NCBI RefSeq assembly: GCF_013522925.1
Contig: NZ_JAAMQU010000006.1
Coordinates: 1 to 64,000, forward strand
Source of the DNA: Pseudomonas japonica
GTDB lineage: Bacteria; Pseudomonadota; Gammaproteobacteria; Pseudomonadales; Pseudomonadaceae
Length of the DNA stretch: 64,000 bases
Direction of reading: 5' to 3'
Shown: in pieces, positions 27,933 to 36,376 of the stretch
Position numbering within the stretch: position 1 is the first letter of the stretch
Layout of the letters: every line of letters starts with the position of its first letter
Notes under the pieces: generated by a model
Seen by the model: only the letters and a program-made list of their open reading frames with translations
Told to the model about the DNA's origin: nothing
The model's database searches: none
Made by a program: the position numbers and the translations under genes

Positions 27933-30458
27933 TCACGCCACCGGATCGTGACTCACCCCCAGCAACTCCACATTCGCCGGGCTGGCATCGGCAAAGATGA
28001 AATTGTCCGCGCCGGGTAAGTCATCGGCATTTCCGAAGATCTTCACTTCGAACCGTCGGCCCTGGGCGTCGGCGTCCAGGCTGCGCAGGTAGATGCGGTC
28101 CGGGTTGCTGTCGGTGATCAGCTGCAGGGTGCCGTCGTGGCCGTTGCCCAGGCCGGTGAAGGCCAGGGCAGAAACGTCGATCTTGTCTTCGTACACCGAG
28201 AAGTTGGACAGCGTGTCGGTGAACAGCTGGCTGCCGCTGCGGTAGCTGTCGCCCACGCTGGTGTAGCGGTAAACGTCCTCGCCGGTATCGCCCGCCAGCG
28301 TGTCCCCGCCCGCGCCGCCGAGAAACACATCGTCACCCACGCCACCGCGCAGGGTATCCGCACCGTCGCCGCCCCTGAGTACGTTATCTCCGGAATTGCC
28401 CACGATCACGTCGCGGCCGCTGGTGCCGGTGTAGGTGAGGTCCTGGGTAGGCGCGCTGCTGGTGGCTACGCTGTTATCGGTGTGGGCGAAGATCACGCTA
28501 GTGTCGGTAAGGTCCGACACATGGTCGCCCTGTAGCAGGATTTCGAAGTGTTTGCCGTCCGCATCCTCCTGGTAGCTCTTGAGCACCGTTTTCTCGCCAT
28601 CGGCGCTGCGCACTACTTTCAAGGTAGTGCCGCTGCCGTTACCGAAGCCCGTGAAGCCCAACGCGCTTACGTCGATCTGGTCGCCTGCGCTGCCGTCGAA
28701 GCTCACTAACGTGTCCCGGGTGACTGTGCCATTGGCCACGTTGCTACGCAGGCTGTCCGCAAGCTCGGTGTACACAAAGGTGTCCGCGCCATCGCCGCCA
28801 TTGAGGGTATCGCCACCCACGCCGCCTTGCAGCCGGTCATCGCCGCCGGCGCCGCTGAGGTTATCGCGGTTGAGGGTGCCTATGATGGTTTCCGGCAACG
28901 CCAACCCGGTGTGGTAATCCATGCCGGTGGTGAGCCACTGGAAGCTGCCGGTGGTGAGGCTGGTGTAGTGACCTTGCAAGCCCAGTTCGAAGCGATTGCC
29001 GCTGGCATCGGCGTCGTAGTTTTTGAGGGAAGTGACATCGCTGGCCGCGCTGTACACCAGCTTCACGGTGCTGCCGTGGCCATTGCCCAAACCGGTGAAA
29101 CCCAGCGCCGTGAGGTCGAGCCGGTCCTGGCCCACGGTGAAATCGGTGATGCGGTCGGCATGGGTGGTGGTGGCGTTGCGGTAGCTGTCCATCAGGCTGG
29201 TGATGCGGAATACATCCGCCCCCGCACCGCCGCTAAGCCGATCACTGCCCTCGCCGCCCACGAACGCATCGGCATTGGCGCCCCCCGCGAGGCGGTCGTT
29301 GCCGTCGCCGCCGTAGAGCTGGTCCCGGGTGATATCCCCGGTGAGGCGGTCTGCGCCATCGGTGCCGTATTGAAGGATGAAGTAGTCGTTGTTGCGGTCA
29401 ATGCTGTGCGCGCCGGTAACCGTGACCGCCCAACTGGTGGTGGTGACCACGTTGTTTTCGATGGTGTTGTGGTCGCCGGAGTCGATCGGCTCGACAATGC
29501 CATAGAACGAGTACCGGCCGCCGGTCACGATGTTGCCGCTTACGGTGATGTTTTCGGCGATGGTCGCCGGGTTCCCCTCCCAGCCTTGCACGGCAATTTC
29601 GATCTGCCCCTCCCCTTGAAGGGAGTTCCCGTGCACCTGGTTGTACGTGATCGACCCTTCCCGCGAGGTGTCGCTGGAGATCCCATACCAGCCGTTTGCG
29701 TAGGATTCCACACCGTTGACCGAGTAGCCTTCGACACCTACCAAGTGCACGCCATTGTCGCCGTTGTCGTGCACCACCCCGCCGTCGACGGTGGCGATGC
29801 TGGTATTGGCCAGCGAGCTGTCGCCCTCGTACAGCAGGACGCCGTCCTGGCCATTGCCGTAGGCGTCACAGTCCCTGAGAACGATTTCGCCACCGATGTT
29901 GAAACCGCTGCCGTTGTTGTTCAGCGCGACGGTGTCTTCAATGAAGCTGTTGTCCTGGCCATCGGCAAGCACCCCGTCCAGGCCGTTGCCACGGGCGATA
30001 CAGCTGACCAGGTTGAAGGTATTGCCCAGCCCGCCCAGGTTGAAGCCGTTGCCGCTGGCGTTGGTTGCCTCCACGCCGGTGAGGAACACCGAGTCGTTGC
30101 CGCCGCTGTACCAGGCGTCGACCTGGCCAGTGCCGGCGGCGCCATCGATGGTAAGGTCGGTCGCCCCCACGAATTCGCCGCCTACCCTCACGATACCCCC
30201 AACATCCTGGGCGCCGGCCGCCAGGGCGATCACCGTTTTGCCTATCCCGTCACCTTGAAGGAACACGCCGCTATCGAGTAGCAGGCAACCGCCCTCAGCC
30301 GCCGAGCCAGGGCTCACCAACCACGTGCCGGTGGGCAGATATACCCGGCTGCCCTGCGACGCGCTCGCGGCATCGATGGCCGCCTGGATTGCCGCCGTAT
30401 CGTCGGTGACGCCGTCGCCCTTGGCGCCGAAATCACGCACATCATAAACCGTTGCCAT
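27933..30458 (-). CDS. AlgE-like parallel beta-helix protein with three R-modules
   Basis: An 841-residue secreted-type protein without a Sec signal. Residues 1-360 match the A-module of the AlgE mannuronan C5-epimerases: VYDVRDFGAKGDGVTDD at the start, then beta-helix repeats. Residues about 365-520, 521-660 and 675-835 are three R-modules of calcium-binding GGxGxDxLxGG repeats, each with a DSYR and an ALGFTGLGNG-type ending, as in AlgE. Such proteins leave by type I secretion and act on alginate. The catalytic motif is altered: where AlgE has YGFDPHE, this protein has NGFNLGG (137-143), losing the Tyr, Asp and His; the later Asp (VLAD, D166) stays. It may bind but not epimerise alginate, or act on another polymer. 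No type I exporter is nearby. Confidence 0.88.
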   Translation of the reverse strand: MATVYDVRDFGAKGDGVTDDTAAIQAAIDAASASQGSRVYLPTGTWLVSPGSAAEGGCLLLDSGVFLQGDGIGKTVIALAAGAQDVGGIVRVGGEFVGATDLTIDGAAGTGQVDAWYSGGNDSVFLTGVEATNASGNGFNLGGLGNTFNLVSCIARGNGLDGVLADGQDNSFIEDTVALNNNGSGFNIGGEIVLRDCDAYGNGQDGVLLYEGDSSLANTSIATVDGGVVHDNGDNGVHLVGVEGYSVNGVESYANGWYGISSDTSREGSITYNQVHGNSLQGEGQIEIAVQGWEGNPATIAENITVSGNIVTGGRYSFYGIVEPIDSGDHNTIENNVVTTTSWAVTVTGAHSIDRNNDYFILQYGTDGADRLTGDITRDQLYGGDGNDRLAGGANADAFVGGEGSDRLSGGAGADVFRITSLMDSYRNATTTHADRITDFTVGQDRLDLTALGFTGLGNGHGSTVKLVYSAASDVTSLKNYDADASGNRFELGLQGHYTSLTTGSFQWLTTGMDYHTGLALPETIIGTLNRDNLSGAGGDDRLQGGVGGDTLNGGDGADTFVYTELADSLRSNVANGTVTRDTLVSFDGSAGDQIDVSALGFTGFGNGSGTTLKVVRSADGEKTVLKSYQEDADGKHFEILLQGDHVSDLTDTSVIFAHTDNSVATSSAPTQDLTYTGTSGRDVIVGNSGDNVLRGGDGADTLRGGVGDDVFLGGAGGDTLAGDTGEDVYRYTSVGDSYRSGSQLFTDTLSNFSVYEDKIDVSALAFTGLGNGHDGTLQLITDSNPDRIYLRSLDADAQGRRFEVKIFGNADDLPGADNFIFADASPANVELLGVSHDPVA

Positions 30459-30759
30459 AGTGCCTCCTGTCCACGGAGCGTTCGCAACGAGAGGAACAGG
30501 CAGGTGAGCGCTGCGCGGTTGTCATTAAGCCTAGGCATCGGGCGCCGATGAAGCGGCTTTAACGACCAGCGGGCCCGCTGATGCAGCCCCGGGCTAAAGC
30601 CGCCAAGCCGGGCGATAAAAAAAACCGATACCCACAGTAATGCTTCGCAGACGACAAGCCCTGCGTCTGGCCATTACCTTGCCCTAACCGCCTTTTCCCA
30701 GGGCGAAGATGCCGGCGCTTCGACCGGTAGCACAACAATGACAATTCAGGGTGGCTTTG
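30459..30759. promoter_or_regulatory. 301-bp divergent region between the AlgE-like gene and galT
   Basis: Should contain promoters for both divergent genes, though no clear -35/-10 pair stands out. The notable element is the inverted repeat at 30553-30603, listed separately, followed by an A-rich run (30616-30624 region). AGGGTGG at 30748-30754 is the Shine-Dalgarno of galT. Confidence 0.5.
30553..30603. repeat. Nested palindromic element
   Basis: GCGGCTTTA (30553-30561) and TAAAGCCGC (30595-30603) form a perfect 9-bp inverted repeat. Inside it is a 12-bp perfect palindrome, AGCGGGCCCGCT (30568-30579). The nested layout resembles a REP-type element; a regulator site is also possible. Confidence 0.45.
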
Positions 30760-32112
30760 ATGCAAACCAACGCACGTGTCGACGTGAAACAGTGGATCGA
30801 CGATCGTCCCGTTTCGCCGCAACAATGGCTGGTGCTCGCGCTGTGCTTCTTCATCGTGCTGTTCGATGGCGTGGATGTCGCCGTAATGGGCTTTATCGCG
30901 CCTGCCCTGATGCAGGACTGGGGCCTGAGCAAGGCAGCCTTCGGCCCGGTGATGAGTGCGGCAATGTTCGGCCTGGCCGCTGGCGCCATGCTGGCCGGCC
31001 CTTACGCCGACCGCTTCGGTCGCAAGAAAGTGCTGCTGCTGGCGGTCACCTGTTTTGCCGTACTGAGCGTTGCCTGCGCCTTTGCCCGCAACCCTTATGA
31101 ACTGGCCATCCTGCGCTTCCTCACTGGTATCGGCCTGGGCGCGGCGATGCCCAACACCACCACCCTGCTCTCCGAATACCTGCCCGAGCGCTATCGCTCG
31201 CTGCTGATCACCCTGATGTTCACCGGCTTCAACCTGGGCTCGGGCGCCGGCGGCTTCGTCGCGGCCTGGCTGCTGGGCACCCAAGGCTGGCACTCGGTGT
31301 TGATGGTAGGCGGAATCCTGCCGCTGCTGCTGGTGCCTTTCCTCTGGTTGTTTTTGCCGGAGTCGGCCCGTTTCCTGGTGGTCAAGGGCGCGCCTTCACA
31401 AGCGATCGCCAAGCTGCTGAACCGTATGGGCGGCCGCTTCACCGGCGCCGAGCAGTTCTCTTCCCCAGAGCCTTCGGTGGTGCATCGTGCCCCGCTGAGC
31501 ACGCTGTTCAACGAGCGCTTCCGCATGGGCACGCTGGCCCTGTGGCTCACCTACTTCATGGGTTTGATGGTGATTTACCTCACCATGGGCTGGTTGCCGA
31601 CCCTCATGAAGGAGTCTGGCATTTCGGTCGAGCAAGCCGCGCGCACCACCGGCCTGTTCCAGATCGGCGGCACCATCGGCGCGCTGGTAGTGGGCTTCAT
31701 CATGGACCGTCGCCAGCCGAACCGTGTAATCGCCGGGGCCTACACCCTGGGCGCCCTGTGCATCGCCTCGCTGGGCTTCGCAGGGCTGGAATCTACCCTG
31801 ATGATGATCGGCGTGGCGGCGGCGGGCTTCTTCATGAGCGGCGCGCAAACTGGCCTCAACGCATTCGCGCCGGGCTACTACCCTACTGAAGCACGCGCCA
31901 CCGGCGTGAGCTGGATGCTGGGCGTCGGCCGCTTCGGCGCCATCTTCGGCTCGATCATTGGCGGCGTGGTACTGGCCATGGGGCTGAGCCTGGTAACCCT
32001 CTTCATCCTGCTTGGGGTGCCGGCGCTGTTTGCCGCGCTGGCTATCCTGGCCAATGCCAAGGCCGCTCGGCGCGCCTCGGCCCAGGCTACACAAGCTGTT
32101 GTAACTCATTGA
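30760..32112 (+). CDS. galT: MFS aromatic acid:H+ symporter, probable gallate transporter
   Basis: A 450-residue twelve-helix transporter of the AAHS family. FDGVDVAVMGFIAPAL in helix 1 has the acidic residues needed in PcaK-type transporters, and PYADRFGRKKVL is the loop 2-3 signature. ATG 30760 is five bases after AGGGTGG; a GTG at 30751 is less likely. It lies 16 bp before a gallate-type ring-cleavage dioxygenase, so gallate or a related hydroxybenzoate is the expected substrate. The symbol rests on that pairing, known from P. putida, and could be wrong if the dioxygenase uses another substrate. Confidence 0.85.
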   Translation: MQTNARVDVKQWIDDRPVSPQQWLVLALCFFIVLFDGVDVAVMGFIAPALMQDWGLSKAAFGPVMSAAMFGLAAGAMLAGPYADRFGRKKVLLLAVTCFAVLSVACAFARNPYELAILRFLTGIGLGAAMPNTTTLLSEYLPERYRSLLITLMFTGFNLGSGAGGFVAAWLLGTQGWHSVLMVGGILPLLLVPFLWLFLPESARFLVVKGAPSQAIAKLLNRMGGRFTGAEQFSSPEPSVVHRAPLSTLFNERFRMGTLALWLTYFMGLMVIYLTMGWLPTLMKESGISVEQAARTTGLFQIGGTIGALVVGFIMDRRQPNRVIAGAYTLGALCIASLGFAGLESTLMMIGVAAAGFFMSGAQTGLNAFAPGYYPTEARATGVSWMLGVGRFGAIFGSIIGGVVLAMGLSLVTLFILLGVPALFAALAILANAKAARRASAQATQAVVTH

Positions 32113-32128
32113 TCCAAAGGAACTAGTC

Positions 32129-33397
32129 ATGGCACGAATCATCGGCGGCCTCGCGGTCTCTCACACTCCCACCATCGGCTTTGCCGTGGATCACAACAAG
32201 CAACAGGATCCCGCGTGGGCGCCGATCTTCGAAAACTTCGGGCCCATCTGCACATGGCTCGAAGAGCGCAAGCCGGACGTGCTGTTCTACATCTACAACG
32301 ACCACGTGACCTCGTTCTTCTTCGACCACTACTCAGCGTTCGCGCTGGGTGTGGACGAGCGCTACGAAGTGGCGGACGAAGGCGGCGGGCCTCGCGACCT
32401 GCCCGCCATCGAAGGCCACGCGGCGTTGTCCCGGCACATCGGGCAAAGCCTGATGGCCGAAGAATTCGATATGTCGTTCTTCCGTGACAAGCCTATCGAC
32501 CACGGCCTGTTCTCGCCGATGTCCGCCCTGCTGCCGCACACGGACGGCTGGCCGGTGAAAGTGGTACCGCTGCAAATGGGCGTGTTGCAGTTCCCCATCC
32601 CCAGCGCCAGCCGTTGCTACAAGCTGGGCAAGGCGCTGCGCCGGGCGATCGAGAGTTTCCCCGAAGACATCGACGTGGCGATCGTGGCTACCGGCGGCGT
32701 GTCGCACCAGGTGCATGGCGAACGCTGCGGGTTCAACAATACCGAGTGGGACGCGCAGTTCCTCAGCTCACTGGTGCACGACCCTGAGCCGCTGACCCAG
32801 ATGAGCATCGCCGAATTTGCCACCCTCGGCGGCCTGGAAGGCGCCGAAGTGGTGACCTGGCTGATCATGCGCGGCGCGCTCTCGGCCAACGTGGACCTGC
32901 TGCACCACGGCTACTACCTGCCGTCGATGACCGGCATTGCCACCCTGATTCTGGAAAACCAGGCCCGCCCACTGCCGGTGGACCTGGCCGAACGCTACCG
33001 TGCCAAGGCCGGTGAACAGCTCAAGGGCATCGAGGCGCTGGACGGCACCTACCCCTTCGACCTGGCTCGCAGCGCCAAGGGCTACCGGCTGAACCGCTTC
33101 CTTCACCAGTTGATCAAGCCTGAGTTCCGCGAACGCTTCCGCGAGGAGCCCGAAGCCCTCTTCGCCGAGCATGAACTGAGCGACGAAGAACGCGAACTCG
33201 TGCGCCGCCGCGACTGGCGCGGGATGATCCACTACGGCGTGATCTTCTTCCTGCTGGAAAAGCTCGGCGCCGTGGTGGGCACCACCAACCTGCACATCTA
33301 CGCCCACATGCGCGGGCAGAGCCTGGAAGACTTCCAGGCCACCCGTAATCAGAAAGTGCTGTATTCAGTGGCGGGCAAAGAACCGGCGAAGCCCTGA
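32129..33397 (+). CDS. galA: Gallate dioxygenase-type extradiol ring-cleavage enzyme
   Basis: A 422-residue type II extradiol dioxygenase. The N-terminal LigB-type catalytic domain (1-280) shows iron ligands H12 (AVSHTPTIG) and H59 (IYNDHVTSFF) and a likely glutamate near 237-240 (GGLEGAEVVTW). The C-terminal third (about 300-420) resembles the small LigA subunit, the fused arrangement known for GalA of P. putida. It would open the gallate ring to 4-oxalomesaconate. AAGGAACTAGTC precedes the start. The later pathway genes galB, galC and galD are not in the window. Confidence 0.88.
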   Translation: MARIIGGLAVSHTPTIGFAVDHNKQQDPAWAPIFENFGPICTWLEERKPDVLFYIYNDHVTSFFFDHYSAFALGVDERYEVADEGGGPRDLPAIEGHAALSRHIGQSLMAEEFDMSFFRDKPIDHGLFSPMSALLPHTDGWPVKVVPLQMGVLQFPIPSASRCYKLGKALRRAIESFPEDIDVAIVATGGVSHQVHGERCGFNNTEWDAQFLSSLVHDPEPLTQMSIAEFATLGGLEGAEVVTWLIMRGALSANVDLLHHGYYLPSMTGIATLILENQARPLPVDLAERYRAKAGEQLKGIEALDGTYPFDLARSAKGYRLNRFLHQLIKPEFRERFREEPEALFAEHELSDEERELVRRRDWRGMIHYGVIFFLLEKLGAVVGTTNLHIYAHMRGQSLEDFQATRNQKVLYSVAGKEPAKP

Positions 33398-33436
33398 GGC
33401 ACGGTTGGCGAGTCCATTCGCCCGGCCACAGGTCGC

Positions 33437-34513
33437 CTACTTACCCCCGTTTTTGACCGCGCTCCACACGCGGGTGCGCAGGCGGTCGGTTTGCATGGGC
33501 ATGGACTGCAGCACGAACAGCTTCTGCATCACGCTTTGCGGCGGGTACACCATGGGGTTGTTGCGGATATCCGGGTTCACCAGTGATTCGGCGGCGGCGT
33601 TGCCGTTGGCGTACTGCACATGGTTGCTGATCTCGGCCATCACCTCGGGTTGCAACAAGTAGTTCATGAAAGCATAGCCGGCTGCTTCATCCGGCGCGTC
33701 GGCGGGCATGGCGACCATGTCGAACCACATGGGTGAGCCTTCCTTGGGGATCACATAGGCAATGTGCTGGCCATTGCCTGCCTCCTGGGCCCGGGACGCC
33801 GCTTGCATCACATCACCGGAGAAACCGACCACCAGGCACACGTCGCCATTGGCCAGGTCGGCGGTGTACTTGGAACTGTGGAAGTAGCTTATATAGGGCC
33901 GCACGTTCATCAGCAGGGCCTGGGCCTTGTCGTAGTCTGCCTTTTTCTCGCTATGGTGCGGCAGGCCGAGGTAGTTGAGCGCGATCGGCAGGATCTCCGG
34001 GCCGTTGTCCAGGAAGGCCACGCCGCACTTTGCAAGCTTTTGCATGTTTTCGGGCTTGAACACCAGGTCCCAGGAATCCACCGGCACATCGCCCAGCACC
34101 GCTTTCACCTTGTCGATGTTGTAACCGATCCCAGTGCTGCCCCACAGGTACGGGAAGCCGTAGCGGTTGCCGGGGTCGTTGGCTTCCAGTGCCTTCATCA
34201 AAGTGGGGTTGAGGTTCTTCCAGTTCGGCAACTTGCTCCGGTCCAGGGGCTTGAGTGCATTGGCGGTGATCTGATGCGCCATGAAGTGGTTGGAAGGGAA
34301 CACCACGTCATAGCCCGAATGGCCAGCCATCAGCTTGGCGTCGAGCATTTCATTGCTGTCGTAGAGGTCATACTGGGTGGGGTGGCCAGTGCTGGCGGTG
34401 AACGCCTGCAGGGTGTTCGGAGCGATGTAACTGCTCCAGTTATAGATCTTCACCGTGTCTGCCGCCTGGGCGGCAGCGCTCACGAGCAACAAGGGGGCGA
34501 TCAACTTCAACAT
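33437..34513 (-). CDS. Polyamine-type periplasmic binding protein (PotF/SpuD-like)
   Basis: A 358-residue exported protein (signal peptide 1-17, cleavage AQA-AD) of the spermidine/putrescine binding family. VKIYNWSSYIAPNTLQ, WGSTGIGYNIDKV and GDVCLVVGFSGDV are typical. It is the last gene in a same-strand group with a PuuB-like oxidase and a cupin protein, so an amine or polyamine is the likely ligand. No permease or ATPase gene accompanies it here. Confidence 0.92.
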   Translation of the reverse strand: MLKLIAPLLLVSAAAQAADTVKIYNWSSYIAPNTLQAFTASTGHPTQYDLYDSNEMLDAKLMAGHSGYDVVFPSNHFMAHQITANALKPLDRSKLPNWKNLNPTLMKALEANDPGNRYGFPYLWGSTGIGYNIDKVKAVLGDVPVDSWDLVFKPENMQKLAKCGVAFLDNGPEILPIALNYLGLPHHSEKKADYDKAQALLMNVRPYISYFHSSKYTADLANGDVCLVVGFSGDVMQAASRAQEAGNGQHIAYVIPKEGSPMWFDMVAMPADAPDEAAGYAFMNYLLQPEVMAEISNHVQYANGNAAAESLVNPDIRNNPMVYPPQSVMQKLFVLQSMPMQTDRLRTRVWSAVKNGGK

Positions 34514-34556
34514 GCAAATACCTCAACCTTTTTTCTAAGCGTTATGGAAGGGGCAG

Positions 34557-34898
34557 TCAGAAAATCAGCACGTAACTCTTGCGAACGGTCTCTTTTACGT
34601 CCCAGATGCCCGTAGTGTTCGCAGGGAACATCAACGCGTCGCCGGCCTGGATCTCGATGGGCGCGCCTTCATCTGGCGTGAAGGTGCAGCGCCCCTGAAT
34701 GAAATGGCAAAACTCCTGTTGGGTGATCTGCCGGCGCCAGCGGCCAGGTGAGCACTCCCACACACCCGCTTCCACGCCGTCACTACGCTCAACGCCATGG
34801 CTCGCCACCTTGGCCACGGGCTCACCCAGTGGCAGGCCTACAGGGCTGGCTTCCCCAAGCGGGAAAGTAGCGGTGTTGCGAAAATGTTCGATCGTCAT
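34557..34898 (-). CDS. Small cupin protein (cupin_3/DUF861 type)
   Basis: A 113-residue single-domain cupin. The two cupin blocks are CSPGRWRRQITQQEFCHFIQG and DALMFPANTTGIWDVKETVRK, here described by their ends for length: CSPGRW to FIQG, and DALMFP to VRK. Its start overlaps the stop of the oxidase gene (ATGA), so the two are co-translated. Cupins of this type often sit beside amine oxidases in pseudomonads, but their reaction, if any, is not established. AAGGAG precedes the ATG at 34898. Confidence 0.85.
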   Translation of the reverse strand: MTIEHFRNTATFPLGEASPVGLPLGEPVAKVASHGVERSDGVEAGVWECSPGRWRRQITQQEFCHFIQGRCTFTPDEGAPIEIQAGDALMFPANTTGIWDVKETVRKSYVLIF

Positions 34899-36319
34899 GC
34901 GAAGGGCTCCTTGGTGTGCATCAGGCCTTCCATCGCGCCGGCCAGGCGCTCGGCCAGGTGGCGACGCCAGGGTGGGGTGTTCGGGTTGGCAAGCACGCGG
35001 TCTTCCAGCACAAAGCTGCGAATGATCGCGTTGTAGCCCAGCCAGCGCAGAGGCTCGGGTTCCCAGCGAGGCAACGAAGCGATGGTGCGGTCCGGGAAGG
35101 CCCACGGCTGGCGGGTAAGCAAGGTGTCGCGGCCAAGGATCAGGTCGGCCAGCGTGCGCCCGCCCAGGTTGCTGGCCCCCACGCCCTCTCCGCCGTACCC
35201 ACCGGCAAGCGCGACCTGCTGGCGACGGTCGGCCAGCATGTGTGGCTGGAAGCGCCGCGCCACACCCAGGTTGCCACCCCAGGCATGGGTCAAGCGCACG
35301 TCGCGCAGCATCGGGAACAAGTCGCCGAACAACTGCTGACGCAGCGCGCGCTCGCTCGCGGTGAGGTTGAAATCCTGCCGTAAACGCCCGCCAAAGCGGT
35401 AACCGCCACGGGCGCCGAACACCAGGCGGTTGTCATGGGTGCGCTGGCCATACGTCACCTGCCGGCTGTTTTCGCTGAAGGCCTGGCCGTGGCTGAGGCC
35501 GATCTGCGACCACACGTCTGCTGGCAAAGGCTCGGTCGCCACGATCAGGCTTTGCGCCGCTACCAAATGGTTATTCAGTGGCGGCAGTTCGCTGGAGTAG
35601 CCCTCCACGGCGGGCACCACCCAATCTGCTTTTACTCGCGCGTTGGCGGTAGTCGCCTCGCCCGCTTGCCAGCGCAGCACCGGGCTTTGCTCGAAAATGC
35701 GCACGCCCAGGCTTTCCACCACGCGGGCAAGGCCGCGCACCAGTTTGGCGGGCTGAATGGTTGCACAATGGGGCGAATACAGGCCGCCGTACGCGTTGGC
35801 GACGTTAAGCTGCTCGCGCAGTGCGTGGGGGCTGAGCCAGGTGTAATCCGCCTCGCCCAAGCCCTGCTTGCGGTAATCGTCCAACAGCTCCCGCAAGCGG
35901 CGCTCCTGTTCCGGATAGCGGGCCGCCGCGTACAACACGCCGCCCTTGCGCAGGTCGCAGTCGATGCCTTCATCCGTGCACACCCTGGCCACTTCGTCCG
36001 GGATGCCATGCAGTAACTGGAAGCTTTCGGCACGGGCAGCGGGCGTCAGGCCACTCAACAGGCGGTCCTCGCCTAGCAGGTTGCCCATCAGCCAGCCGCC
36101 ATTACGGCCCGATGCGCCGAAACCGGCGATCTGGGCTTCCAGCATAACGATGTTCAAGGCGGGTGCCTGGCGCTTGAGGTAATAGGCCGTCCACAGGCCG
36201 GTAAAACCGGCGCCGATGATTGCCACATCCGTCTGAATGTCCTCAGTCAGCGGGGCTCGCGGCTGCAGCGGCTCCTCCAACTGATCCATCCATAAACTCA
36301 CTCCACGCCACCCATTCAT
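34895..36319 (-). CDS. FAD-dependent oxidoreductase, PuuB/DadA-like
   Basis: A 474-residue flavoprotein with an N-terminal dinucleotide fold (VAIIGAGFTGLWTAYYLK), the GASGRNGGW motif of the DadA/PuuB group and a C-terminal YGGEGVGASNLGGRTLADLI FAD loop. The group oxidises amino groups such as those of gamma-glutamylputrescine, with release of aldehyde, ammonia and peroxide. ATG 36319 follows GAGG by six bases; the frame allows a start four codons earlier. It is followed by a cupin gene (4-bp overlap) and a polyamine-type binding protein gene. Confidence 0.9.
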   Translation of the reverse strand: MNGWRGVSLWMDQLEEPLQPRAPLTEDIQTDVAIIGAGFTGLWTAYYLKRQAPALNIVMLEAQIAGFGASGRNGGWLMGNLLGEDRLLSGLTPAARAESFQLLHGIPDEVARVCTDEGIDCDLRKGGVLYAAARYPEQERRLRELLDDYRKQGLGEADYTWLSPHALREQLNVANAYGGLYSPHCATIQPAKLVRGLARVVESLGVRIFEQSPVLRWQAGEATTANARVKADWVVPAVEGYSSELPPLNNHLVAAQSLIVATEPLPADVWSQIGLSHGQAFSENSRQVTYGQRTHDNRLVFGARGGYRFGGRLRQDFNLTASERALRQQLFGDLFPMLRDVRLTHAWGGNLGVARRFQPHMLADRRQQVALAGGYGGEGVGASNLGGRTLADLILGRDTLLTRQPWAFPDRTIASLPRWEPEPLRWLGYNAIIRSFVLEDRVLANPNTPPWRRHLAERLAGAMEGLMHTKEPFA

Positions 36320-36376
36320 CCCGCACCTCACTCGTTGGTTCGGCGAGGAGTGTAAGCAGCCGCTTCGCTGCCTGTC

